Assembly (NCBI RefSeq): GCF_014174305.1
Contig: NZ_JABEQH010000012.1
Location: forward strand, 1 to 64,000
DNA: 64,000 nt
Direction: 5' to 3'
DNA from: Gluconacetobacter johannae
GTDB lineage: Bacteria > Pseudomonadota > Alphaproteobacteria > Acetobacterales > Acetobacteraceae
Below the pieces are notes generated by a model. That model was not told the DNA's origin. It searched no databases and saw only the letters and a list, made by a program, of their open reading frames with translations. Positions 36,383 to 44,848 of the stretch are shown one piece after another. Each line of letters starts with the position of its first letter. Position 1 is the first letter of the stretch. Made by a program: the position numbers and the translations under genes.

Positions 36383-36982
36383 TCAGGCGCCGCAGCGGAT
36401 CGTTTCCCGCTCGGTCACCACGACCGGCAGCGGGATGTCATGGCGCCCCGTCGGCACCTCGGGCACTTCCTGCGCCGCCAGCCCGTACCCCATCGCCGGC
36501 ACCGGCGCCAGGCCGGCCAGCGTGCGGTCGTAATACCCGCCCCCGTATCCCAGCCGGAACCCCCGCCTGTCAAAGGCCAGCAGGGGCACGAACACGAAAT
36601 CGGGCCGGCCGGCCGGCCCGTCGGGATGGGCGGTGCCGAACCGGCCCGGCACCATCCGGGCGCCGGGCCGCCACAGGCGGAAGCGCAGGGCCTGCCCGCG
36701 CGGCGGCGTCTCCGGCAGCAGGACGCGATAGCCGTCGTCATGCAGGTGCGCGCACAGCGCCCGCAGGTCGATCTCGCCGGGCAGCGGCCAGACGGCGGCG
36801 ACGGCCGCCCCGGCCGGCACGGCGTCGCGCACGCAGCCCAGCATCCGCCGGCACAGCGCCTCGCGCGCATGCGCCGCCGCCGGCGGGGCGCGGCCGGCCA
36901 TCAGCCGCCGGCGCAGGTCGGCCTTGGCCGCCGCCAGAACGGGGGGATCGGAATCAGGGGAGGAAACGTGCGGAGCCACCAT
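36383..36982 (-). CDS. 5-formyltetrahydrofolate cyclo-ligase
   Basis: This 199-residue enzyme converts 5-formyl-THF to 5,10-methenyl-THF with ATP. The signature GYGGGYYDRTLAGL, RRGFRLG and the N-terminal KADLRRRLMAGRA are present. The start is the ATG immediately after the 6S RNA 3' end, so the RNA and this gene may come from one precursor, as in other proteobacteria. The family is also called FTHFS/YgfA. YgfA is linked to 6S RNA in E. coli. Confidence 0.92.
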   Translation of the reverse strand: MVAPHVSSPDSDPPVLAAAKADLRRRLMAGRAPPAAAHAREALCRRMLGCVRDAVPAGAAVAAVWPLPGEIDLRALCAHLHDDGYRVLLPETPPRGQALRFRLWRPGARMVPGRFGTAHPDGPAGRPDFVFVPLLAFDRRGFRLGYGGGYYDRTLAGLAPVPAMGYGLAAQEVPEVPTGRHDIPLPVVVTERETIRCGA

Positions 36983-36984
36983 GA

Positions 36985-37133
36985 CCGTTGGTCTTTCAGC
37001 CCTCCCGGACCTGCAAGTGCAGGTGGGCGCCAGGTAACATGACCAGGATCACGTCAGAGCCAGCTCCCTAAGGAAGTGCTTATCGGCCCAGGGGTTGAGT
37101 TGCCTGACAAGTCCGGCAGCCCCGCCCCTGTAA
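36985..37133 (-). ncRNA. ssrS: 6S RNA
   Basis: The 150-base gap between zapA and the cyclo-ligase gene holds a structured RNA. Read leftward, the 5' CCGGACUUG pairs with 3' CAGGUCCGG over nine base pairs to close a long helix. The central part is less paired, as expected for the open bubble that mimics a promoter. The 3' end GGGCUGAAAGACCAACGG is close to the conserved 6S end. The position next to zapA and the YgfA gene is the hallmark of proteobacterial 6S RNA. It binds RNA polymerase in stationary phase. Exact ends are estimates. Confidence 0.8.
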
Positions 37134-37134
37134 T

Positions 37135-37476
37135 CTAGTCACGTTCCAGCGCCGTCGCAATGCTTTCGGCACGTTCGACCAGAAGCGCAAGCTGTTCGCG
37201 GCGGCGGTCGTTCTCGACGCGGACCTGACGGGCCTCCGTCAGTTGCCGCGACGTGTCTTCGGGCATCTTCTCGGCCGACAGGTCATGGATCTCGTCCGCC
37301 ATCAGCAGGGCGGCCAGCGCCAGGATGCGGGACTCGCCGCTCTGCCCGCCGATGGCGCGGATGCGCTCGATCCGGCGCTCGACCTCCTGCGCCATGGCCT
37401 GCAGATGGCGCTCCTGCCCGTCCTTGCAGCCGACGACGTAGGAATAGCCGTTGATGCGAACCGTCACCTGCGCCAT
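37135..37476 (-). CDS. zapA: Cell division protein ZapA
   Basis: This 113-residue protein has VTVRINGYSYVVGCKDGQE at the N-terminus and a coiled-coil C-terminus, as in ZapA. It binds and bundles FtsZ at the division ring. LALAALLMADEIHDL is typical. It lies 3 bases after a DUF4164-like coil protein gene and just before the 6S RNA. Confidence 0.93.
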   Translation of the reverse strand: MAQVTVRINGYSYVVGCKDGQERHLQAMAQEVERRIERIRAIGGQSGESRILALAALLMADEIHDLSAEKMPEDTSRQLTEARQVRVENDRRREQLALLVERAESIATALERD

Positions 37477-37479
37477 GCG

Positions 37480-37704
37480 TCACCGCTCCTCGTCATGCGG
37501 AAGAACATCGTCGCCGATCACGTCGCGGATCCGGGCGATCAGGATGTCGATGTTGGCCGCCAGGGCCTGCAGGTCAACCGCCTGCCCCTCGGCTGCCACC
37601 CCGGCCCCGGGGCCGGGCCTCCGGCGATCCAGCGCGAAGGCAATGCGGTTCAGCGCCTGTTCCAGCCGATCGGCGGGCTCGACGGCCCCCTCAGATTGCG
37701 CCAC
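37480..37704 (-). CDS. DUF4164-like small coiled-coil protein upstream of zapA
   Basis: This 74-residue acidic helical protein (EPADRLEQALNRIAFALDR ... LAANIDILIARIRDVIGDD) has the pattern of the coiled-coil DUF4164 family found before zapA in alphaproteobacteria. The gene ends three bases before the zapA start, so the two are one operon. A division-related role is inferred from this position only. Confidence 0.78.
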   Translation of the reverse strand: MAQSEGAVEPADRLEQALNRIAFALDRRRPGPGAGVAAEGQAVDLQALAANIDILIARIRDVIGDDVLPHDEER

Positions 37705-37770
37705 GTACGTGCTTCCCGCCCATCATGATCCTCTTGAAGAAATCGCGCGCGCGCGGTTCAACGTCAAGCG

Positions 37771-38244
37771 ATGATCCACGCGATATCCGCGCCGCGCGCC
37801 GTGACCGTCGGTTCCGCGCTCCAGCTCCGCGCCGTGCTGGACGCCCTGGCCGGGGGAAACGCGCGGGGCTGGGTGCTGCTGTCGCCGCCCGACGCCGGCT
37901 GCGCCATGGGGCCGGCCTGGTGGCGGGCGCTGGTCGCGGACACCGGGGCGCACCTGCGGGCCGACCTGCCCGCCTTCCTCGACTGCGGGCCGGCGGCGGG
38001 CCGCGCGGCCGAGGCCCTGCGCCTGGGGCTGCGCCACATCGTGCTGTCTCCCGCCTGTCCCCAACTGGCGACGGTGCGCCTGCTGGCCGACACGCTGGGC
38101 GCCACCTGCCTGATCGGCCGGCCGGACAGCCTGACGCTGGACCCCTTCCCGCCGCCCGACCGGCTGCGGGACCTGCTGGGCGTCGCCCCGCCCGACCCTG
38201 CCCCGGCGAATGCACCTGTCGCATCGCCGCGTCCCGCCCTATGA
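37771..38244 (+). CDS. Conserved-looking protein upstream of thiE, function unknown
   Basis: This 157-residue protein has alternating beta/alpha segments ([38 protein letters not shown]) reminiscent of half a TIM barrel, with no known motif. It ends 10 bases before thiE and reads the same way, so it is probably in the same unit. It could be a diverged phosphosugar-type barrel fragment. I cannot name the family. Confidence 0.65.
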   Translation: MIHAISAPRAVTVGSALQLRAVLDALAGGNARGWVLLSPPDAGCAMGPAWWRALVADTGAHLRADLPAFLDCGPAAGRAAEALRLGLRHIVLSPACPQLATVRLLADTLGATCLIGRPDSLTLDPFPPPDRLRDLLGVAPPDPAPANAPVASPRPAL

Positions 38245-38254
38245 TGGGCGCACG

Positions 38255-38881
38255 ATGACCGACTGCCAGCTCTACCTCGTCACCCCGCCCGCCTTCGACC
38301 CGGCCACGCTCGCGCCCGAACTGGCCCGCGCGCTGGACGCCGGCCCCGTCGCCGCCGTCCAGCTTCGGCTGAAGGACGCGTCGGACGACGCCATCCGGCG
38401 CGCCATTGACATCCTGCGCCCGGTGGCGCAGGGCCGCGACGTCGCCTTCCTCCTGAACGACCGCCCCGACCTGGCGCGCAACAGCGGATGCGATGGCGCG
38501 CATGTCGGCATGGACGACATGGCCGCCGCCCAGGCCCGCGCCCTGCTGGGCGACGACCTGCAACTGGGGGTGTCGTGCTACGACAGCCGCGACATGGCGA
38601 TGCGCGCGGGCGAGGCCGGGGCCGATTATGTCGCCTTCGGGGCGTTCTTCCCGTCCGCCTCGAAGGACACCGACGTGCGGGCCGATATCGACCTGCTGAG
38701 CTGGTGGACGACGATGATGGAACTGCCGGTGGTCGCCATCGGCGGCATCACCGCCAACAACTGCGCCCCGCTGGTCCGGGCGGGCGCGGATTTCCTGGCG
38801 GTGATCGGCGCCGTCTGGTCGCATCCCGAAGGCCCGGCGGCCGGCGTGCGCGCCATGAACGCCGCCATCGCGGCCGGCTGA
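38255..38881 (+). CDS. thiE: Thiamine phosphate synthase
   Basis: This 208-residue TIM-barrel enzyme joins HMP-PP and the thiazole phosphate. [46 protein letters not shown] and [16 protein letters not shown] are the expected motifs. The ATG at 38255 gives a family-like start ([12 protein letters not shown]). Frame extension to 38210 is not supported. Other thiamine genes and a TPP riboswitch are not visible here. Confidence 0.93.
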   Translation: MTDCQLYLVTPPAFDPATLAPELARALDAGPVAAVQLRLKDASDDAIRRAIDILRPVAQGRDVAFLLNDRPDLARNSGCDGAHVGMDDMAAAQARALLGDDLQLGVSCYDSRDMAMRAGEAGADYVAFGAFFPSASKDTDVRADIDLLSWWTTMMELPVVAIGGITANNCAPLVRAGADFLAVIGAVWSHPEGPAAGVRAMNAAIAAG

Positions 38882-38902
38882 TCGGGCGCAGCCCTCCAGA
38901 CG

Positions 38903-39628
38903 TCATGAAGGCGGCGACAGGACCGATTGCGTCAGGTACAGCACGCCGTTGGATTGCGGCACGCCCCTCACCCACAGCCGGTTGACCTGCCCCCCGCCGT
39001 TCCCCAGCAGCACCTGCCCGGTCCCGGCCTCGGCCCAGACCAGCAGGACCGCGCCATCGACCGTCCGCAGCCCCACCCGGTGGCCCGGCGCCGCCGCGAT
39101 CATGGCGCGCAGCACCGGCTCGGGGTACGCGCCCCGCACCAGGGTATAGCCCAGCGTCCGGCGCAGGGTGTCCACCGGCAGGGCCGGCACGCCGCCCGAC
39201 CGGCCCGGCGCCAGGTCCTCCATCGGGTCGTTGGGCACGGCGAAGACGGTGAACGGCCCCGCCTCCCGCAGCAGCGGCAGCAGGCCGGCGCGGTCCAGGC
39301 CCCGGACGTAATCGGCCAGCTCCACGCTGCCACGCAGATTCTCGTCCAGCGGGCGGTCGCGATAGACCGGGGTGTCCGGCGCGCCATAGGCCACGATGCT
39401 GTCGGGAAGGCCGTAGGCCCGTGCCGGGGCGTAGGTCCGTTCCACCGAAACCGTGGGAATGGCCGCCGCCTCGGTGCTGCCGCGCACCAGCAACGGGTCC
39501 TGGACCCGATTGCCGCCGCAGCCTCCCAAACCCATCAGCAGCGGCCCCGCCAGGATCAGGCCGAAAACCCGACCCCTTCCCCGCGCCCCGCCAGCCCTAC
39601 CCGTTCGCCCGGCGCCGCAGCCGCCCAT
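38903..39628 (-). CDS. Fasciclin-domain lipoprotein
   Basis: This 241-residue protein has a lipoprotein signal (LILAGPLLMGLGGCGG, lipobox LGGC) and a FAS1 domain. LADYVRGLDRAGLLPLLREAGPFTVFAVPNDP near 105 and the ending NGVLYLTQSVLSPP are the H1 and H2-type fasciclin motifs. FAS1 domains mediate adhesion or protein contacts at cell surfaces. GGGGAGA precedes the ATG. Confidence 0.85.
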   Translation of the reverse strand: MGGCGAGRTGRAGGARGRGRVFGLILAGPLLMGLGGCGGNRVQDPLLVRGSTEAAAIPTVSVERTYAPARAYGLPDSIVAYGAPDTPVYRDRPLDENLRGSVELADYVRGLDRAGLLPLLREAGPFTVFAVPNDPMEDLAPGRSGGVPALPVDTLRRTLGYTLVRGAYPEPVLRAMIAAAPGHRVGLRTVDGAVLLVWAEAGTGQVLLGNGGGQVNRLWVRGVPQSNGVLYLTQSVLSPPS

Positions 39629-39676
39629 GCCCGTCTCCCCTTATGGCGGGCGGCCGTCGTCGCCGGCGCCCCGGTG

Positions 39677-40090
39677 TCAGCAGCCGTCGCCGCGCATCGT
39701 CCAGCCCGACACCTTGCTGGCGACGACCTCGAAGGTCGTCTGGCAGGTGCTGGTGTAATAGCTGGGCGGGAACCCGCCGCCCCAGCCCCAGCCGGGGCCA
39801 CCCCAGCCACCCCAGCCGGGGCCGCCCCAGCCGGCGCCACCCCAGCCGCCGCCCCAGCCCCAGCCCCAGCCGACGCTGCCGGGCGAATAGCTGGTCTGGC
39901 TGTCGATATAAGCGAGGAAGACATGGCCCTGCGCCTCGTAGGCGCGGGTCGGCACGCCGAACGTGCGGATCACGTCCACCTCGTCACGTCCGACCATCGA
40001 GTTGAGCAGTTGCCTCTGCTGAGGCGACGGAACCTCGCACGCCGTCAGGGCGAGCAAGGCGGCCAATGGCAAGATCGACGCGTATTTCAT
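39677..40090 (-). CDS. SmpA/OmlA-like lipoprotein with Gly/Trp-rich repeats
   Basis: This 137-residue lipoprotein has the signal MKYASILPLAALLALTAC (lipobox LTAC). LNSMVGRDEVDVIRTFGVPTRAY, a BamE/SmpA-like motif, follows. Next comes a low-complexity stretch of GWG/GGW repeats (about 75-105) and a C-terminal part with two cysteines. BamE-like folds stabilise outer-membrane complexes. The Trp/Gly repeat is unusual. The ATG at 40090 is the only one that starts the lipoprotein signal. Confidence 0.75.
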   Translation of the reverse strand: MKYASILPLAALLALTACEVPSPQQRQLLNSMVGRDEVDVIRTFGVPTRAYEAQGHVFLAYIDSQTSYSPGSVGWGWGWGGGWGGAGWGGPGWGGWGGPGWGWGGGFPPSYYTSTCQTTFEVVASKVSGWTMRGDGC

Positions 40091-40185
40091 GACTGCGATA
40101 CCGACATACGAGAAAGAGATTGAAAACCGATTAATCTGAACATACTCCGCCTTGAGTAAGCCCAAGCGGGAACATTACAAAAAAT

Positions 40186-41214
40186 TCACCCCATCCATAA
40201 GACGTCACCTATCCGTAACGTACCTGCGGCCAGCATGACCAGACGGTCGAAGCCCAGCGCGATGCCCGCGCAGGCCGGCAGGTCGTCCAGCGCCGCCAGC
40301 AGCGCCTCGTCCATCGGCCATGTCCGATCGGGGTCGTCGCCATACAGTTCGGCGCGCCGGGCGCGGTCGGCCACGAACCGCCGCCGCTGCTCCAGCGGGT
40401 CGGTCAGTTCCTCGAACGCGTTCGCCAGCTCCATGCCCCCGGCATAGAGTTCGAACCGCAGGGCCACGCGCGGATCGGACGGATCGCGCCGCGCCAGGGC
40501 CGCCTGGCTGGCGGGCCAGTGGGTCAAAAAGGTCGGCCGGTCGCGGGCGATCGCGGGTTCCACGCGCTCCATCAGCAGGCGGAAGAACAGGTCTTCCCAA
40601 CTCTCGCCCTCGCGCAGCGCGCAGCCGGCGGCGCGGGCCAGGGCCCCGGCGTCGCCTTCGGTGGGCAGCAGGTCCAGGCCGGCGTGGCGGGCGAACGCCT
40701 CGGCCATCGTCAGGCGCGCGAACGGTTCGCCGATCCGGATGTCCTGCCCCGCGCGGCGCAGGGCCGGCGGCAGCACGGCCCGCAGCAGCGCCTCGGTCTC
40801 GTCCATCAGCGCGGCCAGGTCGGCGCCGGGACGGTACCATTCCAGCATGGTGAATTCCGGGGCATGCAGATTGCTACCCTCGGCATTGCGCCAGACGCGG
40901 GCCAGCTGGAACACCGGCAGGCCGGTCGCCGCGACGATGCGCTTCATCGCGAATTCGGGGCTGGTCTGCAGGAACAGGGGCTGGCGCGTCCCGTCGGGAT
41001 GCTCGCGCTCGGTCCGGAAGACCTGCAGATGCACCTCCTCGCCCGGCGTCGGCACGGCGCAGGGGGTCTCGACCTCCAGATAGCCGCGCGCGTCGAAGAA
41101 CGCCCGCACCCCCCGCGCCACCAGCGCCCGCCGCCGCAGCAGCGCCAGGCGCTCGGCGATCCGGTCGGGATCGCGGGGGCGGTGGGGCCGGCCAGGGGTG
41201 ATCCCGTCGGTCAT
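40186..41214 (-). CDS. epmA: EF-P--lysine lysyltransferase EpmA
   Basis: This 342-residue lysyl-tRNA synthetase paralog lacks the anticodon-binding domain. Class II motifs are seen in YLEVETPCAVPTPG, RIVAATGLPVFQLARVWRNAE (motif 2 region) and GIALGFDRLVMLAAG (motif 3). It attaches beta-lysine to elongation factor P. AGGAG stands before the ATG at 41214. It is divergent from epmB with a 47-base gap, which must hold both promoters. Confidence 0.92.
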   Translation of the reverse strand: MTDGITPGRPHRPRDPDRIAERLALLRRRALVARGVRAFFDARGYLEVETPCAVPTPGEEVHLQVFRTEREHPDGTRQPLFLQTSPEFAMKRIVAATGLPVFQLARVWRNAEGSNLHAPEFTMLEWYRPGADLAALMDETEALLRAVLPPALRRAGQDIRIGEPFARLTMAEAFARHAGLDLLPTEGDAGALARAAGCALREGESWEDLFFRLLMERVEPAIARDRPTFLTHWPASQAALARRDPSDPRVALRFELYAGGMELANAFEELTDPLEQRRRFVADRARRAELYGDDPDRTWPMDEALLAALDDLPACAGIALGFDRLVMLAAGTLRIGDVLWMG

Positions 41215-41261
41215 GCGCGACTCCTGTTGCAGGACGAAAACCGGCAGAGTAGAGCCAGCCG

Positions 41262-42368
41262 ATGACACGATCGGTCAACCTTCCCGACAGCATGTCCACC
41301 CCGGCGCGGCGGACGCTGCGCCGCGTCCCCGACCTGCTCGACGCCGGGCTTGTCCCGCCCGAGGCCGCCCCGGTGCTGGAAGACGTGGCCCGGCGCTACG
41401 CCACCGCCATCCCGCCGGCCTTTTACGACCTGATCCAGGCCCCAGACGACCCGATCGGCCGGCAGGTCATCCCCGACGCGGCCGAACTGCTGACCGCCCC
41501 GCACGAACGCGCCGACCCGATCGGCGACGACGCGCTGTCGCCCGTGCCGGGCATCGTGCATCGCTATGCCGACCGCGCCTTGCTCAAGCCCCTGCTGGTC
41601 TGCCCGCTGTACTGCCGCTTCTGCTTCCGGCGCGAACATGTCGGCCCCGACGGCGGGGTGCTGGACGACGACGCCCTGGCCCGCGCGCTGGACTGGCTGC
41701 GCGCCCACCCCGCCATCCGCGAGGTCATCCTGACCGGCGGCGACCCGCTGATGCTGTCGCCCCGGCGGCTGGGCGCCATCGTGCGGGCGCTGGGCGACAT
41801 GGCCCATGTCACCACCATCCGCGTGCACAGCCGCGTGCCCGTCGCCGACCCCGGCCGGATCACCGGCGAACTGGCCGACGCGCTGGAAACCGACCGGGCG
41901 ATGTGGCTGGTCGTCCACGCCAACCACGCGCGCGAATTCACGCCCGCCGCCCGCGCCGCCCTGCGCCGCATCCAGGCCCGGGCCATCCCGGTGCTGGGCC
42001 AGTCCGTCCTGCTGCGCGGCGTCAACGACAGCACTGCGGCGCTGGAAGGCCTGTTCCGCGCCATGGTCGAGGCCCGGATCAAGCCCTACTACCTGCACCA
42101 GCTCGACCCCGCGCCCGGCACCGCGCATTTCCATGTCCCCATCGCCGAGGGCCGGCGCCTGCTGGCGGGCCTGCGCGGCCGCGTCACCGGGCTGGCATGG
42201 CCCACCTACACGCTGGACATCCCCGGCGGCCACGGCAAGGTGCCCCTCGGCCCGGACTATCTGGAACCCGCCGCCGACGGCCTGGCGGTCCGCGATCCGG
42301 CGGGGGGGCTGCACAAACTCGACGCGGAATCCGCCCCCAACCTTGCCCTCGGCGCGCGAGAGGGCTAG
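41262..42368 (+). CDS. epmB: EF-P beta-lysylation protein EpmB (lysine 2,3-aminomutase)
   Basis: This 368-residue radical SAM/PLP enzyme converts (S)-alpha-lysine to (R)-beta-lysine for EF-P. The cluster motif C114-x3-C118-x2-C121 is in LVCPLYCRFCFRREHVG. LTGGDPLML and the late KPYYLHQLDPAPGTAHF are lysine aminomutase motifs. It lies 39 bases before efp. Confidence 0.93.
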   Translation: MTRSVNLPDSMSTPARRTLRRVPDLLDAGLVPPEAAPVLEDVARRYATAIPPAFYDLIQAPDDPIGRQVIPDAAELLTAPHERADPIGDDALSPVPGIVHRYADRALLKPLLVCPLYCRFCFRREHVGPDGGVLDDDALARALDWLRAHPAIREVILTGGDPLMLSPRRLGAIVRALGDMAHVTTIRVHSRVPVADPGRITGELADALETDRAMWLVVHANHAREFTPAARAALRRIQARAIPVLGQSVLLRGVNDSTAALEGLFRAMVEARIKPYYLHQLDPAPGTAHFHVPIAEGRRLLAGLRGRVTGLAWPTYTLDIPGGHGKVPLGPDYLEPAADGLAVRDPAGGLHKLDAESAPNLALGAREG

Positions 42369-42407
42369 AAGCCCGCCTTTCATCCCACACGTCAGACAGG
42401 GCCCCCC

Positions 42408-42974
42408 ATGAAACAGCAGGCGAACCTGATCCGTGCCGGACAGGTCATCGAGCACGACGGCCGTCGCTGGACAGTCCTGAAGCAGCAGATCATCACCCCG
42501 GGCAAAGGCGGCGCCTTCATCCAGGTGGAGATGCGCGACCTGAAGACCGGCAACAAGACGAACGAACGGTGGCGCACCGCCGACACCGTCGAGCGCCTGC
42601 TGACCGAGGAACGGGAATATACCTATTCCTACATGGACGGCGACAACATCGTCCTGATGGACCCCGAGACGTTCGAGCAGACGCTGCTGCCGCTGGAACT
42701 GCTGGGCGACCAGGCCCCCTTCCTTCAGGACAACATGACGCTGGTCATCAACCTGGTCGAAGGCGACCCGGTCGGCGTGCAGCTTCCCGCCCAGGTCACG
42801 CTGGAAGTGGTCGAGGCCGATCCGGTCGTGAAGGGCCAGACGGCCAGCTCGTCCTACAAGCCGGCCAAGCTGTCCAACGGCGTCAAGACCATGGTGCCCC
42901 CGTTCATCGAGGCGGGCGAGCGCATCGTGGTCCGCACCGAGGATTCCACCTACGTGGAACGCGCCAAGGGCTGA
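42408..42974 (+). CDS. efp: Elongation factor P
   Basis: This 188-residue translation factor rescues ribosomes at polyproline. The modified lysine is K33 in the loop TPGKGGAFIQ. Its KOW, OB-fold and C-terminal domains are complete. The presence of epmA and epmB in the same place indicates beta-lysylation. Many window proteins are proline-rich, which fits a need for it. epmC is not seen. Confidence 0.96.
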   Translation: MKQQANLIRAGQVIEHDGRRWTVLKQQIITPGKGGAFIQVEMRDLKTGNKTNERWRTADTVERLLTEEREYTYSYMDGDNIVLMDPETFEQTLLPLELLGDQAPFLQDNMTLVINLVEGDPVGVQLPAQVTLEVVEADPVVKGQTASSSYKPAKLSNGVKTMVPPFIEAGERIVVRTEDSTYVERAKG

Positions 42975-43118
42975 GACCGCGCGCGGCAGGCGGCGGGATC
43001 GTTCCAACCGCCCGCCCGATGCTTTAGACCTTTCCATGCGGCGCGGCGGGAGCACCCGTCCGCGCCGCCGATTTCTCCGCCCCCTTCCTCACCGACGAAC
43101 CAGACAGGACCGACCGAC

Positions 43119-43949
43119 GTGGCCATGCGACTCTCTCCCCACATGACGGTGATGCAGAACGCGGCCCACAAGGCCGCGCGTCGCCTGCTGCGCGATTTCA
43201 GCGAGGTCGAGCAGCTTCAGGTCAGCATCAAGGGGCCGGGCGATTTCGTGTCGCAGGCGGACCTGCGGGCCGAGGCGGCGATCCGCGAGGAACTGCTCCG
43301 CGCCCGCCCCGGTTATGCCTTCCTGATGGAGGAAAGCGGCGAGTCGGGCAGCGACAACTGGACCTGGCGCTGGATCGTCGACCCGCTGGACGGCACCACC
43401 AACTTCCTGCACGGCATCCCCCACTGGGCCATTTCCATCGGCCTGCAACGCCGCCTGCCCGACGGCACCGTCGAAATGGTGGCCGGCCTGGTCTACAACC
43501 CCGCCGCCAACGAGATGTTCTGGGCCGAGAAGGGCGTGGGCGCCTTCCTCAACGAACGCCGCATCCGCGTGTCCGCCCGGCGCGACATGCTCGAAGCCCT
43601 GTTCGCCACCGGCATTCCCTTCGCCAAGGTCCCGGCGCAGCGCCGCCTGCCCTTCGCGCGGACCCTGGGGACGCTGATGCCGCAGGTCGCGGGCATCCGC
43701 CGCTTCGGCGCGGCGGCGCTCGACCTGGCCTGGGTGGCCGCCGGGCGCTACGAAGGGTTCTGGGAACTGGGGCTGAAGCCCTGGGACTGCGCGGCGGGCC
43801 TGCTGCTGGTGCGCGAGGCCGGCGGCTACGCCACCGACCCCGACGGCGCGGACCTCGACGACCTGGGCGACGTGGTCAATGTCGTGGCCGGCAACAGCCA
43901 CCTGCACGCCCCGCTGCGCGAACTGGTCGCCGACAGCCTCGCCCGCTGA
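43119..43949 (+). CDS. suhB: Inositol monophosphatase family protein (SuhB-like)
   Basis: This 276-residue phosphatase has metal-binding motifs VSQADLRAEAAIREEL, MEESGESGSDN, WIVDPLDGTTNFLHGIPHWAISIGLQ and ELGLKPWDCAAGLLLVREAGG. It acts on inositol phosphates, and SuhB also assists rRNA antitermination. The start is GTG 43119 (AGGA nine bases before) or ATG 43125. It stands as a single gene. Confidence 0.93.
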   Translation: MAMRLSPHMTVMQNAAHKAARRLLRDFSEVEQLQVSIKGPGDFVSQADLRAEAAIREELLRARPGYAFLMEESGESGSDNWTWRWIVDPLDGTTNFLHGIPHWAISIGLQRRLPDGTVEMVAGLVYNPAANEMFWAEKGVGAFLNERRIRVSARRDMLEALFATGIPFAKVPAQRRLPFARTLGTLMPQVAGIRRFGAAALDLAWVAAGRYEGFWELGLKPWDCAAGLLLVREAGGYATDPDGADLDDLGDVVNVVAGNSHLHAPLRELVADSLAR

Positions 43950-44047
43950 GAGGGCGGCCTGACCCGACATCGGGCGGATATTTTAAGGGTTTCCCCCCGC
44001 GTTCGGGTCTTCGACCCGGAGGCGATCTGCTCTAGGCTGCCCCGGTC

Positions 44048-44848
44048 ATGCCCGATCCCTTCCCTTCCGCACGCCCCCGCGCCGCGCGCCTCGTCCCGGC
44101 CTGCCTGCTGGTCGCCCTGACCGGAACACTGGCCGGGGCGCTGGCCGGACATCCGGCCCTGGCGCAGGTCGTCACCAACGAGAGCGCCCTGTCCGGCCTG
44201 GGGCCGGCCCCGGCCGCCCATACGGCGCATCCGGCCCCGGCGCACCCCAGGACCGGCCCCGCACCGCACGGACCGCACGCCGCGCGCCCCTCCAGCGGCA
44301 CGCCGGCCCCGGCCGTGGCGAAGACCACGGCCGCGCATCCGCCGCCCACGCCCACCATCCCGGCCGCCCCGCCGCCGCCGCCGATCATCCGGCCGCCCGA
44401 GATCAGCGTCCCCCTGCACCCGTCGCCGCCGCCGCCCGAAACGCCGGTCGTCCCCACCGCCCAGGGCACGGTGCGGGACCTGCGCGGCGGCACGCGCCTG
44501 ACCTTCGCCCCCGGCAGCGCCGACATGAACGCGGCGATGATCGACCGGGTGAAAACCTTCGCCGCCGCCCTGCTGGCCGCGCCCGAGGCGCGGGGGCAGG
44601 TCGACGCCTACGCCTCGGGCACCCCCGATGACGCCTCGACGCCACGCCGGGTCTCGCTGTCGCGCGGGCTGGCCATCCGCTCGATCCTGATCCACGCCGG
44701 CGTCGCCTCGACCCGCATCTACGTCCGCGCCATCGGCCTGTCGGGGCCGCCGCCGGACGATGCGGCGCCGGATCATGTTGACGTGACCCTCTCGAATGTG
44801 ATCGCCTCTGCCCCTCCCGCCCCTACGGAGCTCCGGCCCAACCCGTGA
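44048..44848 (+). CDS. Exported proline-rich protein with OmpA-like domain
   Basis: This 266-residue protein has a signal peptide (to about residue 40) and a Pro/Ala/His-rich linker (45-140). Its C-terminal OmpA-like peptidoglycan-binding fold runs from RLTFAPGSADMNAAMIDRVK through RGLAIRSILIHAGVASTRIYVRAIG. It is likely anchored to peptidoglycan. Its stop overlaps the GTG of the MotA-like gene (GTGA), so the two are translationally coupled. Confidence 0.8.
   Translation: MPDPFPSARPRAARLVPACLLVALTGTLAGALAGHPALAQVVTNESALSGLGPAPAAHTAHPAPAHPRTGPAPHGPHAARPSSGTPAPAVAKTTAAHPPPTPTIPAAPPPPPIIRPPEISVPLHPSPPPPETPVVPTAQGTVRDLRGGTRLTFAPGSADMNAAMIDRVKTFAAALLAAPEARGQVDAYASGTPDDASTPRRVSLSRGLAIRSILIHAGVASTRIYVRAIGLSGPPPDDAAPDHVDVTLSNVIASAPPAPTELRPNP

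Noticed and set aside
39778-39860. Short tandem repeat array (CCCCAGCC units) as a CRISPR or minisatellite
   Set aside because: It encodes the Gly/Trp tract of a lipoprotein and stays in frame.
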